Source of the DNA: Micromonospora pisi
Lineage (GTDB): Bacteria; Actinomycetota; Actinomycetes; Mycobacteriales; Micromonosporaceae
Direction: 5' to 3'
Length of the DNA stretch: 64,000 nucleotides
Assembly (NCBI RefSeq): GCF_003633685.1
Contig: NZ_RBKT01000001.1
Location: forward strand, 6,200,001-6,264,000
Shown here one piece after another: positions 53,968-63,617 of this stretch (position 1 is the first letter of the stretch; every line of letters begins with the position of its first letter). The notes under the pieces are model-generated. The model saw only the letters and a list, made by a program, of their open reading frames with translations. It made no database searches and was not told where the DNA came from. A program made the position numbers and the translations under genes.

Positions 53968-54639
53968 CTACCCAGCGCCGCCCGGACGACCCGGGTCGAG
54001 TTGCCAGACCGTGGTGGGCTTCACCCGTACGCTCTCCAGCGCGGGCGGGACGGGGACCTGGTACGTGGCGAGCGCGGTGAATCGGGAACGGGGCAGGAAG
54101 GCCCGGTCGGGGTCGCCGACGAGCACCCGGGCACCGGAGCGGGCGGCGCGCAGCAGGAATCGCAGCACCCGGTTGGCCATCGCCTGGCTGTAGAAGACGT
54201 CCCCCGCGAGGACCAGGTCGGCGTCGCCGGCGTTCTCGTCGTCCAGGATGTCGGCCACGGTGACGTCGACCCGGACGTCGTTGGCCTGGGCGTTCAGTTC
54301 GATCGCGGCGCCGGCCCGCTGGTCGATCTCGACGGCGCGTACGTGGTCGGCGCCGGCCCGGGCCGCGGCGACGGCGACCAGGCCGGAGCCGGAGGCGAAG
54401 TCGAGTACCCGCCGGCCGGCCACCTCGTCGGGGTGGTCGAGCAGGTAGCGGGCCAGGGCCTGCCCGCCGGCCCAGGCGAAGGCCCAGAACGGCGGCGGCT
54501 GTTCGCTGCGGAACTCGCCTTCGGTGAGCTGCCACAGGCCGATCGGCTCGTCGGCTTGGTGCAGTTGGACCTCCGGGATGAAGGCGACGGGGGCCAGGCG
54601 GGCATGCAGGCGGACGAACGCCGCCGAGGTTTCGGACAC
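53968..54639 (-). CDS. Class I SAM methyltransferase, protein-lysine (ETFB/METTL20-like) type
   Basis: 223 residues, GTG start. SAM motif I VLDFASGSGLVAVAAARAGA (near residue 100), acidic loop VRAVEIDQRA, DVTVADILDDE and DLVLAGDVFYSQAMANRVLRFL. The D-x-x-Y (DVFY) motif and the preceding PPFWAFAWAGGQALARYLLDHP segment are hallmarks of the METTL20-type lysine methyltransferases that modify electron-transfer flavoprotein beta. A bacterial homologue may have a different protein target. Confidence 0.85.
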   Translation of the reverse strand: MSETSAAFVRLHARLAPVAFIPEVQLHQADEPIGLWQLTEGEFRSEQPPPFWAFAWAGGQALARYLLDHPDEVAGRRVLDFASGSGLVAVAAARAGADHVRAVEIDQRAGAAIELNAQANDVRVDVTVADILDDENAGDADLVLAGDVFYSQAMANRVLRFLLRAARSGARVLVGDPDRAFLPRSRFTALATYQVPVPPALESVRVKPTTVWQLDPGRPGGAG

Positions 54640-54838
54640 CTCCCGGATTGTGCCGGGGCGGTGATGTCGGCGTGTCGCGGGGGTTGGGTTACCGGTTCAC
54701 TACGTCGAGTGAAAGTGGGGGGTTTCATTGGCGCTAGGTGCTGGATCTCGCCCTTTTCCCACCACCTGATCCCGTTCTAGCGTTGCGGGGAGTAGTCAGA
54801 CCATCGAGTCGTGACAGCTGGATGTGAATGGAGGCGTG

Positions 54839-55855
54839 GTGGCGGTACGTCGGTTCATCGGCCGGCTGGGCGCCGTACTGGCGTGCGTGACCGGGATCGG
54901 CCTGGTCGCCACCGGTACGCCGGCCGGCGCGGCGCCGGGATTCGACACCCGGCTGGAACTGCCGGGTCAGTTCACGGCGGGCGGTGCTCCGGTGACCGTC
55001 GCGGCCGTGGTCTCCACCACCGATCGGGGCGATTGCCGCAAGGTGCGCTGGTCCACGGTGTTGCGGGTGGACGGATTCCGGCTCGACCAGGTGCGGGTGG
55101 ACCGGGTCGAGGAGACCGGTTCGTTTCCCGTACAGGTGCGGGCCGAGGGGAACGCGGCCCGGCTGACCGACACCGACCTCGACCCCGGCCAACTCTGCCG
55201 TGACCGTACGGTGACGGCGCAGTACCGGATCGCCTTCGCCGCCGAGGCCGCCGGTGGCCGGGTGACGGTCACCGCGGAGGCGTTCGACGCCCGGTCCCGT
55301 CTGCTCGCCAGCGGCTCCGCCACCCGGACGGTGGCGGGTGACCGGGGCGTGCCGACCCCGTCGAGGACCCGTTCCTCGCCGACCCCGACCCCGGAGCCGT
55401 CCGAGTCGGAGGAGTCGGCAACGGAGCAGGAGTCGTCCGAGGAACTGGTTCCGGTGCCGTCCGATACCCCGGTGGTGGCGTCCGGTGCCGGTGGCGGCCG
55501 TACCGACCCGGCGGCGAACTCGGGCCGGTTGGGCCTGGTCCAGGTGGGTTTCCTGACCGGTGCGCTGATGCTCTTCCTCGGCGTCGGACTGCTGATGCGG
55601 GTCCGGCACCGGCTGCTGAACGCGGTGACCAGCCGTGGCGGCGGTCGGGTCGACCGGTCGGACTACCCGCGACCGCGTCGGACCGCCCGCTCCGGCGGTG
55701 GGCTGTTCCGGGGGCGTGGCCGGTCCGCGGATTCCGGCGCCGACGGCACCATCGACCTCGGTACGACCAACGGGGCCGGGTACGCCCGACCGGTCTGGCA
55801 GACCGACGAGTCCACCGGTCCGGTCTGGCGCCCCCACCGGCGGGGGCGTCGCTGA
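54839..55855 (+). CDS. Single-pass secreted/membrane protein of unknown function
   Basis: 338 residues from the GTG at 54839, chosen for the GGAGG just upstream; GTGs at 54836 and 54824 are alternatives. A signal peptide (about 1-32, ending TPAGAA) leads to a beta-rich extracellular domain (about 33-165) with two Cys (GDCRKVRW, GQLCRDRT). A Ser/Thr/Pro/Glu linker (PTPSRTRSSPTPTPEP) follows, then a transmembrane helix (about 228-248, VQVGFLTGALMLFLGVGLLMRV) and a 90-residue basic, Gly/Arg-rich cytoplasmic tail. Family not recognised. Possibly a type I membrane protein with a surface-binding domain. Confidence 0.75.
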   Translation: MAVRRFIGRLGAVLACVTGIGLVATGTPAGAAPGFDTRLELPGQFTAGGAPVTVAAVVSTTDRGDCRKVRWSTVLRVDGFRLDQVRVDRVEETGSFPVQVRAEGNAARLTDTDLDPGQLCRDRTVTAQYRIAFAAEAAGGRVTVTAEAFDARSRLLASGSATRTVAGDRGVPTPSRTRSSPTPTPEPSESEESATEQESSEELVPVPSDTPVVASGAGGGRTDPAANSGRLGLVQVGFLTGALMLFLGVGLLMRVRHRLLNAVTSRGGGRVDRSDYPRPRRTARSGGGLFRGRGRSADSGADGTIDLGTTNGAGYARPVWQTDESTGPVWRPHRRGRR

Positions 55856-55924
55856 CCTTCCCCCACCGACCCCCGGGTGCCGTGTTGACCTCCTCCGGTC
55901 ACGCCCCGCAGCGGCCCCGGGCGC

Positions 55925-55963
55925 GGGTCCGGTCCGGCCGCTCGTTCTGGCCGGACCGGACCC
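55925..55963. terminator. 15-bp bidirectional terminator hairpin
   Basis: GGGTCCGGTCCGGCC (55925-55939) pairs perfectly with GGCCGGACCGGACCC (55949-55963) across 9 nt. It separates the convergent membrane-protein and M36 protease genes. Confidence 0.75.
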
Positions 55964-55968
55964 ACTAC

Positions 55969-58896
55969 CTACCGCTCGAACGCCTGGAACTCGGCGATCC
56001 GCACCTGGGTACGGAACGGGCTGCCGGTGGCGCAGTCGGTGGTGGTCGCCGGGTCGCTGTCCTGCTCACCGGCGTAGAGCGGACCGCCGGTGCACTGGCT
56101 GGCGGCCACCTCCAGCCGCAGGTGGGTGGCGGTCGTCTTGGGGATCTCGAACGACCGCAGGTTCAGCTCCCGGGTGTACGGGCGGAACGCCCCGCCCGGG
56201 AACGCGTCGGACCGGCTGGTGTAGACCCTCCGGTAGTTCGCGTCGTCGGCGCAGTCGGCCCTGCGGGAGTCGCAGGCCAGTACGGTGAACGAGCGCAGTG
56301 CCGTGAGCGCGTTCTGGCTGCCCGTGTCGACGTCGCCGGTGATCGCCGGGCGCAGGAACGCGCTGACGTTCACCCGCCGTACGGTCTGCGCGCCGGGCAG
56401 CGCCACCGTCACCCGCTTGCCGGCCACCCCGTCCAGGGAGGCCCAGTTGGTGGTCTCGGTGTCGTCGGCGATCCGGTCCAGGTTGACCCCGTCACCGCTG
56501 ACCACCGCGCCGGCGGTGAGCGAGGCGAGGTTGCGCTCCAGGTCCAGGTCGAACTTCTCCCGCTCGCCCGAGTGGAACTTCTCGGTGAACCGGGAGTGCC
56601 CGAAGCCGGGGGCGACGGCGAGGAAGGAGAACTCCTTACCGGGCACGATCTCGAAGGTGTCCGGCAGCGCGGTCGCCGGGTCGGTGTCGGCGATCGGCAC
56701 CGCGCGGGCCTCGTACTCGCCGACGTAGAGCCGGATCGGCGCCCCGGCGCTGTCGCCCTTGCCCCGGAGGGTGACCGTGGCGTTGCGAGCGTGCGGGGAG
56801 GCGAAACTCGGCGTCGGGTCGGTGTCCGCGGAGTTGATCGTGGCCGCGTCCCGGCCCATGCCCGACTCGGCGAAGGCGTTCCAGATGATGTCCTGGTTGC
56901 GGCCGCCGAAGCGGAGCTGGTCGGCGGCGAGCATGTTGTCCCGCATGTCGAGCATGCTCACCTGGCTGACCGCCTGCAGCAGCATCGAGTCGAAGACCAG
57001 CTGCGACCAGCGCCGGTTACCCGGACACCTGTCGACCGCCAGCTTGCCTTCGGCGCAGGCCAGTTGGATCGAGTCCTTGCCGTCTCCGTACCGGTCGACG
57101 AAGGCCGAGCGGACCCGGTAGTTGGTCGCGCCCCAGATCTCGCCGTCGGCGTGCACCGCCGGACCGGAGAGGGCGTAGCCGACGTCGGAGTAGTTCAGCG
57201 GGCTGCGGCTGAGGTCGTAGTTGCGGATGCCGCTCTCGTTGTTGCCGGTGACGAAGGCGCCGACGATGAACGGGGTCTTGCCGGCCGGCCGCATGTTGTG
57301 CTGGTAGAGGTATTCGGTGCCGAGCAGGTCGCTCCACGACTCACCCATCGCGCCGCCCTGGTGGCCGCCGATGCCGGCGTCCGGGCCGGCGATCATCCGG
57401 TTGCTGATCGCGTGCGTGTACTCGTGTCCGATCACCGTCATGTCGTAGTCGCCGTCCACGCAGGGCGGGTACGACGTACCGGCGATCGGCTGCCAGAGGT
57501 ACATGTTGGTGCTCGGCGGCAGGCCGTCGCGCGGGGTGGACTGGTTGGCGTTGTTCCGGTTGCCGGTCAGCGCGCCCTGCTGGGCGCGGCCCTGCTCGGC
57601 GTCGCCACCGAGGCCCTCACCGGTGAGGTTGACCGCCTGGAGGTTCCACGCGCCCTCGTCGAAGCCGAGGTGGTACGCCCAGTCGTGCATCCGGTTGTGC
57701 ATGGCGAACAGGTTGGCGGTGGCGGCGTCGATGTCGTTGCGCTCCGGCGAGGTGAACACCTCGGGGCTGCACCCGCTCTGCTTCCACTGGTCGGTGAACG
57801 GGTAGATGTAGTCCCGGGTCGGGCTCGGCGTGGCCGGTACCGCCGGGGTGCCGGCACCCCAGGAGACGACGTTGTTCGCCGAGTTGCCCCGGGTGGTCTC
57901 GGTGGGCAGGCCGGTGGCGAGGTCGACGTCCCACGCCTCGCCGCTGGCCGCGTCCTGCACCGTACGCTCGCAGCCGCGTTCCCACTTCTGGCACCAGATC
58001 ACCCGGTCGTCGTGACGCGGGTGCGACCTGCTCGGCGGGTTCGCCGGGAAGACCGCCCACTGCGGGTTGTCCGAGTCGTAGTCGACCAGGTCCTCGCGGA
58101 TCAGCACGCTGCGGTCGGTGCCGTCGACGAAGGTGGTGAACGCGGCCGGCTCCTCGCTGCTCTTGCCGATCAGGGTCACCTCCCAGGCGGCCCGGTTGCC
58201 GTCGACCGGGGTCGGCACCGCGACCTTGCGCAGGTCGTGGGTGGCCACCTGGTCAGCGGTGAGGCCGGCGTCGGCGAGGGCGGCGGCGTACGCCTCGTCG
58301 GCGGTGATGGTGAGCGGGGCCGGGGCGCTGGTGTCGCGGGTGAGCGAGGAGCTGACGTGGATCACGCTGCCCCGGTCGACCGCGATGCTGACCAGCCCGT
58401 CGAACCCGGCCGGCAGGTCACCGAGGCGCTGCCGCAGGGTGACCACGGCGCCGGTGCCGATCTGGCGGACCAGCAGCTTGTCCATGGCGGCGACGGCGGT
58501 GGCGTCCAGACCGAACAGGTCGCGCTGGGCGACCAGGTACTGCCGGGCTGCGGTTTCCGGGTCGGTGGCCAGGCCGGTGGCGAGCGCGGCGGTGCCGGGG
58601 CCGAGCGCGTGCGGGGTGCCGAGGGCGTTCCACCGTACCGAGGGGTCGACCTTGCCGGCGACGGAGCGCTGGGTGCTGCTCGGGGCTGCCGTACCCCTGC
58701 GGTTGTCCTTGTCGCGGGCCTGGTGCCCGTGGTCGAAGGCGTCCTTCGCGGCGGCGGGTGTCGCTGGCGTCGCCGTCTCGGGCGCGGCGGTGGCCGGGGT
58801 GCCGCCGGGCAGCGTGGCCGCGAGTACGACGGCCGTGACGAACGCGGGCATGGCCCGCCATCTGGTGCCGAACACTGTCCGCTCGGGTTTGCGCAA
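55969..58896 (-). CDS. Secreted M36 (fungalysin-type) metallopeptidase
   Basis: 975 residues. The TTG at 58896 has a strong GAGGAGGA site; the next in-frame ATG (58851) would cut the signal peptide. The signal peptide (about 1-38, ending ATAA) is followed by a propeptide of about 290 residues (FTP-type, GTGAVVTLRQRLGDLPAGF). The catalytic domain has HNRMHDWAYHLGFDEGAWN, zinc motif TVIGHEYTHAISNR (H-E-x-x-H, near residue 480) and GAMGESWSDLLG (third ligand Glu). A C-terminal discoidin-like domain (about 780-975, TTNWASLDGVAGKRVTVALPG) is beta-rich. Extracellular proteolysis is expected. Confidence 0.92.
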   Translation of the reverse strand: MRKPERTVFGTRWRAMPAFVTAVVLAATLPGGTPATAAPETATPATPAAAKDAFDHGHQARDKDNRRGTAAPSSTQRSVAGKVDPSVRWNALGTPHALGPGTAALATGLATDPETAARQYLVAQRDLFGLDATAVAAMDKLLVRQIGTGAVVTLRQRLGDLPAGFDGLVSIAVDRGSVIHVSSSLTRDTSAPAPLTITADEAYAAALADAGLTADQVATHDLRKVAVPTPVDGNRAAWEVTLIGKSSEEPAAFTTFVDGTDRSVLIREDLVDYDSDNPQWAVFPANPPSRSHPRHDDRVIWCQKWERGCERTVQDAASGEAWDVDLATGLPTETTRGNSANNVVSWGAGTPAVPATPSPTRDYIYPFTDQWKQSGCSPEVFTSPERNDIDAATANLFAMHNRMHDWAYHLGFDEGAWNLQAVNLTGEGLGGDAEQGRAQQGALTGNRNNANQSTPRDGLPPSTNMYLWQPIAGTSYPPCVDGDYDMTVIGHEYTHAISNRMIAGPDAGIGGHQGGAMGESWSDLLGTEYLYQHNMRPAGKTPFIVGAFVTGNNESGIRNYDLSRSPLNYSDVGYALSGPAVHADGEIWGATNYRVRSAFVDRYGDGKDSIQLACAEGKLAVDRCPGNRRWSQLVFDSMLLQAVSQVSMLDMRDNMLAADQLRFGGRNQDIIWNAFAESGMGRDAATINSADTDPTPSFASPHARNATVTLRGKGDSAGAPIRLYVGEYEARAVPIADTDPATALPDTFEIVPGKEFSFLAVAPGFGHSRFTEKFHSGEREKFDLDLERNLASLTAGAVVSGDGVNLDRIADDTETTNWASLDGVAGKRVTVALPGAQTVRRVNVSAFLRPAITGDVDTGSQNALTALRSFTVLACDSRRADCADDANYRRVYTSRSDAFPGGAFRPYTRELNLRSFEIPKTTATHLRLEVAASQCTGGPLYAGEQDSDPATTTDCATGSPFRTQVRIAEFQAFER

Positions 58897-59058
58897 GGGG
58901 TCCTCCTCGGACGGCTCCGCGAAGGAGCCGACCGGTCAGGTCGGCTCCGCGGGAGGTTGGAGGTGCATGGGTTTAGATATGTGAATACCAGTCGGCACCC
59001 GATCATGGCAAGGAGAGATCACGTACGGTGGTCCGACCGTGATCTCCAGTGATGCCGC

Positions 59059-61188
59059 TCAGCTCAGCGCGAAGTCGATTTCGGCCCGCAGCCTCGGCGA
59101 GAGGCTGCGGGCGTAGCTGGCGGTCAGGTGGTTGGTGTCCCGGTAGACCAGCATCCCGCCGATCACCGGCGCGCACCGGTCGGTGGGGCAGATGGCGTCG
59201 TTGAGGCCGATCAGGTGGACGCCGCTGAGCCCCTCCGCGGCCTTCGCCTGGATCGGCCCGACCCCCTTCGCGAGGTCGTCGCGGGCGGTGGTGCACTCGG
59301 TCAGCCGGTCCGCGTGCGTGGAGACGCACTCGACGATGTCGATCCCGGGCTGCGGCGTCCCCTGGAGCACGATGGTGGGTACCTTCGCCTCCGCCATCGC
59401 CGACCAGGTCTGCCGGAACCCCTCGGCCAGCGCGGTCCGACCGGCGCTGCTGTTCAGCGTCCGGCCGTCGCGTACCGGGCTGTAGAGCGAGCTGCTGGTG
59501 ACCAGTAGTTTCGGCCGGTCGGCGCCGGTCAGCCGGTCGCGTACGCTCCGGTTCCACTCGGTGCAGCTCGAGTTGGGCCGCCCCGAACGGGCCACCGTGA
59601 TGCTGAGCAACGGGCAGGCGGCCTTGATGTACGTGACCACGCGCCAGCCGTTCGCCTCGGCGATCTCCTGCAGGGTCGGCAGCCACTGGGCCGCGTGGGA
59701 GTCGCCGGCGAGCGCGACGGTGAAGTCGGAGTCACGCTTGCCGTAGACGCAGGTGCGTACCTCGCTCTCCTGCTGTTCCGACAGGCAGTCGTCGTCGTAC
59801 ACGTCGGGCAGGTCCTTGCGGGCGGCCAGCGGCGCGGGGAAGATCGTGTCGACCTTGTCGACCGGTGCGCCGGCCGGGTTGTCCCGTGGCTCGGGACCGA
59901 GTGCGGCGGCACCGAGCGGCTCGGTCGGGGCCGACGGCGCCGGGCCGCTGGCGGTCGACCGTGGCGTCAACGAGGTGGCCGTGGTCACCTGCGCGGGGGG
60001 CCAGACGGTGAGCGGGAAGAGCAGCCCCATCACGACGGTCGTGACGGTGCAGACCAGGCCGAGTTGCAGGGCGCGTGCCGGTTGCAGGGTGAACTGCTTC
60101 GCCCTACGCACCGGGTTCTCCACGTACCGGTAGGTCAACCAGGCCAGGGCGACGGAGAGCAGCACCACCACCAGCCCGGCACTCACACCCAGTTCGCCGA
60201 ACCGGGCCTCGGCCGCGACCAGCAGCGGCCAGTGCCACAGGTAGAGCGAGTAGGAGAGCGCCCCGACCGCGCGGATCGGCCCCAGGCTGAGCAGTCGTCC
60301 CGGACCGGCCTGACCGGCGGCTGTCCCGGCGGCGATCAGCGCGGCGGCGCCGAGTGTCGGCACCAGTGCCCGGTAACCGGGGAACGGACTGGCCTCGGTG
60401 AGCAGCAGCGCGCCGAGCACGATGGCGCCGAGCCCGGCCCAGCCGAGGACGACGGCGGCGAGCCGGGGGAGCCGGACGAGGTGCCGGCTCAGGATCGCCA
60501 GCCCACCACCGACGGCCAGTTCCCAGACCCGGGTGGTGGTGACGAAGAACGCCGACTCCGGATTGCTCTGGGTGAGGTGCACCGACCAGGCGAACGACGC
60601 GACCGCGACCAGGCCCAGGCAGAGCAGCAGCCGGCGGCGCAGCCGCCCTGGCCAGCGGTGGGCCGCCCAGACCCCGACCAGGATCAGCAACAGGGGCCAG
60701 AGCAGGTAGAACTGCTCCTCGACGGCGAGCGACCAGTAGTGCTGGAGGATGCTCGGTGGCTCGTTCGCGGCCAGGTAGTCGACCGCCTGGGTGGCGAGTC
60801 GCCAGTTCATCACGTACGAGCCGCTGGCGACGACGTCCCAGCCGGTCTGCAGCCACCGGGTCCGGGGCAGGAACAGGTAGGTGAGCAGGAGCGACGCGGC
60901 GAGGACCAGGACCGCCGCGGGCAGGAGCCGCTTGGCGCGCCGGGCGTAGAAGCCGACCAGGGAGATCTTGCCGGTCCGCTCCAGCTCGGACAGGAGCAGC
61001 CCGGTGATCAGGAATCCGGAGATGACAAAGAAGACGTCCACCCCGATGAATCCGCCGGGTACGACAGCGAGGTCGATGTGGAAGAGCAGCACGAGTACGA
61101 CCGCCAGGGCGCGCATGCCCTCGATGTCGCCCCGGAACCCACGCCCCGACCTGGTCCTGTCACCGGCCCGGCTCGCCAGCTGAGTCAT
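59059..61188 (-). CDS. OafA/YrhL-type acyltransferase with C-terminal SGNH domain
   Basis: 709 residues. An acyltransferase-3 membrane domain (about 20-400, ten helices) has RGFRGDIEGMRALAVVLVLLFHIDLAVVPGGFIGVDVFFVISGFLIT and the conserved HYWSLAVEEQFYLLWPL (near 150). After a linker, an extracytoplasmic SGNH domain (about 455-709) shows ALAGDSHAAQWLP (Ser block), TSSSLYSPV and the terminal D-x-x-H in YRDTNHLTASY. Such proteins O-acetylate cell-surface polysaccharide or peptidoglycan. No adjacent glycan cluster is seen to fix the substrate. Confidence 0.92.
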   Translation of the reverse strand: MTQLASRAGDRTRSGRGFRGDIEGMRALAVVLVLLFHIDLAVVPGGFIGVDVFFVISGFLITGLLLSELERTGKISLVGFYARRAKRLLPAAVLVLAASLLLTYLFLPRTRWLQTGWDVVASGSYVMNWRLATQAVDYLAANEPPSILQHYWSLAVEEQFYLLWPLLLILVGVWAAHRWPGRLRRRLLLCLGLVAVASFAWSVHLTQSNPESAFFVTTTRVWELAVGGGLAILSRHLVRLPRLAAVVLGWAGLGAIVLGALLLTEASPFPGYRALVPTLGAAALIAAGTAAGQAGPGRLLSLGPIRAVGALSYSLYLWHWPLLVAAEARFGELGVSAGLVVVLLSVALAWLTYRYVENPVRRAKQFTLQPARALQLGLVCTVTTVVMGLLFPLTVWPPAQVTTATSLTPRSTASGPAPSAPTEPLGAAALGPEPRDNPAGAPVDKVDTIFPAPLAARKDLPDVYDDDCLSEQQESEVRTCVYGKRDSDFTVALAGDSHAAQWLPTLQEIAEANGWRVVTYIKAACPLLSITVARSGRPNSSCTEWNRSVRDRLTGADRPKLLVTSSSLYSPVRDGRTLNSSAGRTALAEGFRQTWSAMAEAKVPTIVLQGTPQPGIDIVECVSTHADRLTECTTARDDLAKGVGPIQAKAAEGLSGVHLIGLNDAICPTDRCAPVIGGMLVYRDTNHLTASYARSLSPRLRAEIDFALS

Positions 61189-61398
61189 CTCCGCTACCCC
61201 CTACGAGCCCAGCGCCGATCGGTGGTCAAATCACCAATGTCCTAATCTGGTTGATATTAGAACGACTGTGGCGGTATTCGTGGTTTATCCGTGCAGGCAG
61301 GGGCTGCGGTCGGGATGGCTACGATGTCGGGCGATCCGATTCCGAGTGACTCCTGGCGCCGCGGAGCCGGATTCTGGTCCGACCCGGGGGAGGGGCCG

Positions 61399-62118
61399 AT
61401 GTGGAGATTCCGGATCGTCGGTGTGGGGCTCGGACTGCTCGCACTGTTCGGCATCGGCGCCGGTGACTCCACGGGAGGTGGACGTGAGGCCGCCTCGGAG
61501 ACGCTCGCACGGGCGTACGAGCAACTGGGCGGGCAACGGTTCCGGATCCTCGCCCGTACCACGTCGACCGACGGCAGGCGGTTGTTCCAGCTCGACGCCG
61601 TCGTGGACCGCAGCCGCCGGTTGGGTGACCTCACCACCGAGGCGACCGAGGCGGGCGTGCCGGTGGCGGAGCGCACGCTCCTGATCGGCGACGGCGCGTA
61701 CACCCAGTTGACCAGGGAGGGAGAGATCGTCGTCGGGGCGACCGGACGAAGCTGGGTCTACACCAACCTGACCCGGGCCCCCGGTGACCACGGGCTGCTC
61801 GGACCGACCTTCGGAGTGCTGCTGGAGCCGTTCCGGCAGGTCAGTCACCTGGAGTGGGTGGGCCGGACCGGCTTGCGGGGCACAGTCGACCTGGTGCGCG
61901 AGCAGAACGTCCCGGACGTGCCCGAACTGCGTACGGTGCCGTTCGAGGCGACCATCGACGACCGGGGACGGCTCACCGGCTACACGCTCGTCCGCCCGGA
62001 GTACGGCGGCAGCCCGGCGGTCCGGTCGGAGGTGCTCTTCCGTGACTTCGGACTGCCGGTCGAGGTGACCGCCCCACCCGCCGCCGACCTGATGGAGAAC
62101 CCGCTCATCGGTGGCTGA
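61399..62118 (+). CDS. LppX/LprG-like secreted or membrane-bound protein
   Basis: 239 residues from the ATG at 61399, which follows GGGGGAGGGG; longer in-frame starts lack such a site. The N-terminus (1-25, FRIVGVGLGLLALFGIGAG) is a hydrophobic signal or anchor without a lipobox Cys, unlike typical LppX/LprG lipoproteins. The rest has their beta-sheet cup pattern: FRILARTTSTDGRRLFQLDAVVDRSRRLGDL, LLIGDGAYTQL, EWVGRTGLRGTVDL, VPFEATIDDRGRLTGYTLVRP and EVLFRDFGLPVEVTAPPAADL. It may carry a lipid or glycolipid. Confidence 0.75.
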   Translation: MWRFRIVGVGLGLLALFGIGAGDSTGGGREAASETLARAYEQLGGQRFRILARTTSTDGRRLFQLDAVVDRSRRLGDLTTEATEAGVPVAERTLLIGDGAYTQLTREGEIVVGATGRSWVYTNLTRAPGDHGLLGPTFGVLLEPFRQVSHLEWVGRTGLRGTVDLVREQNVPDVPELRTVPFEATIDDRGRLTGYTLVRPEYGGSPAVRSEVLFRDFGLPVEVTAPPAADLMENPLIGG

Positions 62119-62190
62119 GACGACGACCGACGTCCCTCCCCGGGAGGTGGGGTGCCGCTCCGACCACGCGACACCCCGCCCACCCGGCGA

Positions 62191-63390
62191 TCAGGACAGG
62201 GCGCCCGGGTAGGGCTCGGTGGTCCAGGGCAGGCCGAGGTCCGCGTACGTACGCATGCTGGTCGCGGCGGCGGCGACCGCCGCGTCGACGCCGTCGATCA
62301 CCCAGGCCGGGCTGCCGCTGTCGTGCCGCAGGTGCCGGTTCCCGACCGGGATCAGGGTCGGTGCCGGCGCGGCGAGGATCGCCTCGACCAGCGCGGTGAA
62401 GTCCCGGGCGGCGTCGAGCGGGGCGAGCAGCGCCACCCCCGAGGGGTCCCGGCGGTGGTCGAGCAGGTTCGCCAGCAGGCCGGTCCGTTCGCCGCTCGCC
62501 GCGGCGCCCGCCCCGCCGGGTACGGCGACGCCGTCCGAGTCGGCGGCGGGCGTCGGGGTGAGCAGCAGCCGGTCGGTCGGGTACTCCAGCACCGCCGAAC
62601 CCTCCGTACCGTGGACGATCATGTCGCCCTCACGGAACTCGGCGGCGCTCAAGGTGACCGCGATCAGCAGTGGCGGACCGGCGGTGAACTCCACCCGGAG
62701 GCAGGCGGTGTCCTCGACCTCGATCTGCCGGGTGCGGTAGCGCTCCAGGGTGAACCGGGTCGGCACCGCGCCCTCGGCGGCGGCGCGGACCAGGTCGAGA
62801 CCGAGCATCAGGGTGTGCGCGAACGGGTTGACCAGGGCACCGTCGACCACCGGACGCCCGTCGACCGAGCGCCGCCCGGCCCAGGGGGAGCGGGCGTAGT
62901 ACGCGTCGTCGCGGATCCAGGTGCCGGCGGCGGCGACGCCGGTGACCTGCCCGAGCCGACCGGTGCGGATCGCGTCGCGGAGCGTGGCCAGCGCGTGTGA
63001 GCCCTGGGCCTGGAATCCGACCTGGCAGATCCTGCCCGCGTCGCACAGGGCCCGGGCCAGCCGGTCGTGGTCGGCGAGGCTGGTCACCGGGGGTTTCTCC
63101 AGCAGCAGGTCGGCGCCGGCGGCCACCGCGTCGAGCGCGATCGGCAGGTGTGTGTGGGGCGGGGTGCTGACCACCACGATGTCCGGGCGGGTGGCGGCGA
63201 GCATTTCCCGGTGGTCGGTGTGTACGGGGACCGCCGGTCCGGCCTCCTCTTCGGAGAGTGGCCGGGTGTCGCAGACGGCGACCAGCCGGACGCGGCCGGC
63301 GCGTTGCAGGGCGTCGATGCTCCGCCAGTGCTGGGCGCCGTAGCCGGTCGCACCGATCAGGGCCACCGTGGGGGGTGTGGGCTCGGACAT
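62191..63390 (-). CDS. Gfo/Idh/MocA family oxidoreductase
   Basis: 399 residues, ATG start. NAD(P)-binding motif VALIGATGYGAQHW (near residue 10), DIVVVSTPPHTHLPIALDAVAAGADLLLEKPPV with the catalytic E-K-P (near 97), and a C-terminal beta domain (RSVDGRPVVDGALVNPFAHTLMLGLDL, His near 190). Such enzymes oxidise or rearrange sugars and inositols. Divergent from a sugar ABC transporter binding-protein gene, so it probably acts on the imported carbohydrate. The substrate cannot be inferred. Confidence 0.9.
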   Translation of the reverse strand: MSEPTPPTVALIGATGYGAQHWRSIDALQRAGRVRLVAVCDTRPLSEEEAGPAVPVHTDHREMLAATRPDIVVVSTPPHTHLPIALDAVAAGADLLLEKPPVTSLADHDRLARALCDAGRICQVGFQAQGSHALATLRDAIRTGRLGQVTGVAAAGTWIRDDAYYARSPWAGRRSVDGRPVVDGALVNPFAHTLMLGLDLVRAAAEGAVPTRFTLERYRTRQIEVEDTACLRVEFTAGPPLLIAVTLSAAEFREGDMIVHGTEGSAVLEYPTDRLLLTPTPAADSDGVAVPGGAGAAASGERTGLLANLLDHRRDPSGVALLAPLDAARDFTALVEAILAAPAPTLIPVGNRHLRHDSGSPAWVIDGVDAAVAAAATSMRTYADLGLPWTTEPYPGALS

Positions 63391-63491
63391 GTGGGCGAGG
63401 CTACCGAGAAAATATGTAACGATTCAACCAGCCTGCCCGGGAGCGCGCGCTGACCTAGGTAACAGAGGCGACGCGTCCTGGTAACCATCCC

Positions 63492-63520
63492 TTGACAAGA
63501 GGATGGAGCGGTCCTAGCGT
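63492..63520 (+). promoter_or_regulatory. Promoter of the second sugar ABC transporter
   Basis: A consensus -35 TTGACA (63492-63497), 17-bp spacer and -10 TAGCGT (63515-63520). Start expected near 63527 and leader about 90 nt; the site is in the 227-bp gap before the binding-protein gene. Confidence 0.6.
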
Positions 63521-63529
63521 CCGCTCTAG

Positions 63530-63543
63530 TTAAACCGTTTCAT
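63530..63543. promoter_or_regulatory. Candidate LacI-type operator downstream of the promoter
   Basis: TTAAACCGTTTCAT contains AAAC-C-GTTT, an odd palindrome of the LacI-family kind, placed just after the predicted start of transcription. It differs from the CebR box, so a different regulator is implied; that gene is outside the window or not adjacent. Confidence 0.5.
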
Positions 63544-63617
63544 AGAGCCGAGTCGCCCGTGCCGGGCAAGCGCTTACCCCCGTGCTCCACGCGCCCCCAG
63601 CGAAGGAGAAAACCCCT

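Noticed and set aside
52768-54639. P450 plus methyltransferase as a natural-product cluster
   Set aside because: No PKS, NRPS, terpene or RiPP genes nearby, and the methyltransferase has protein-lysine-type motifs.
55882-59052. A long open frame on the + strand opposite the M36 protease
   Set aside because: It is a codon-bias shadow: no ribosome-binding site, no recognisable domain, repetitive Arg/Gly/Val composition, and the reverse strand holds a complete M36 peptidase.
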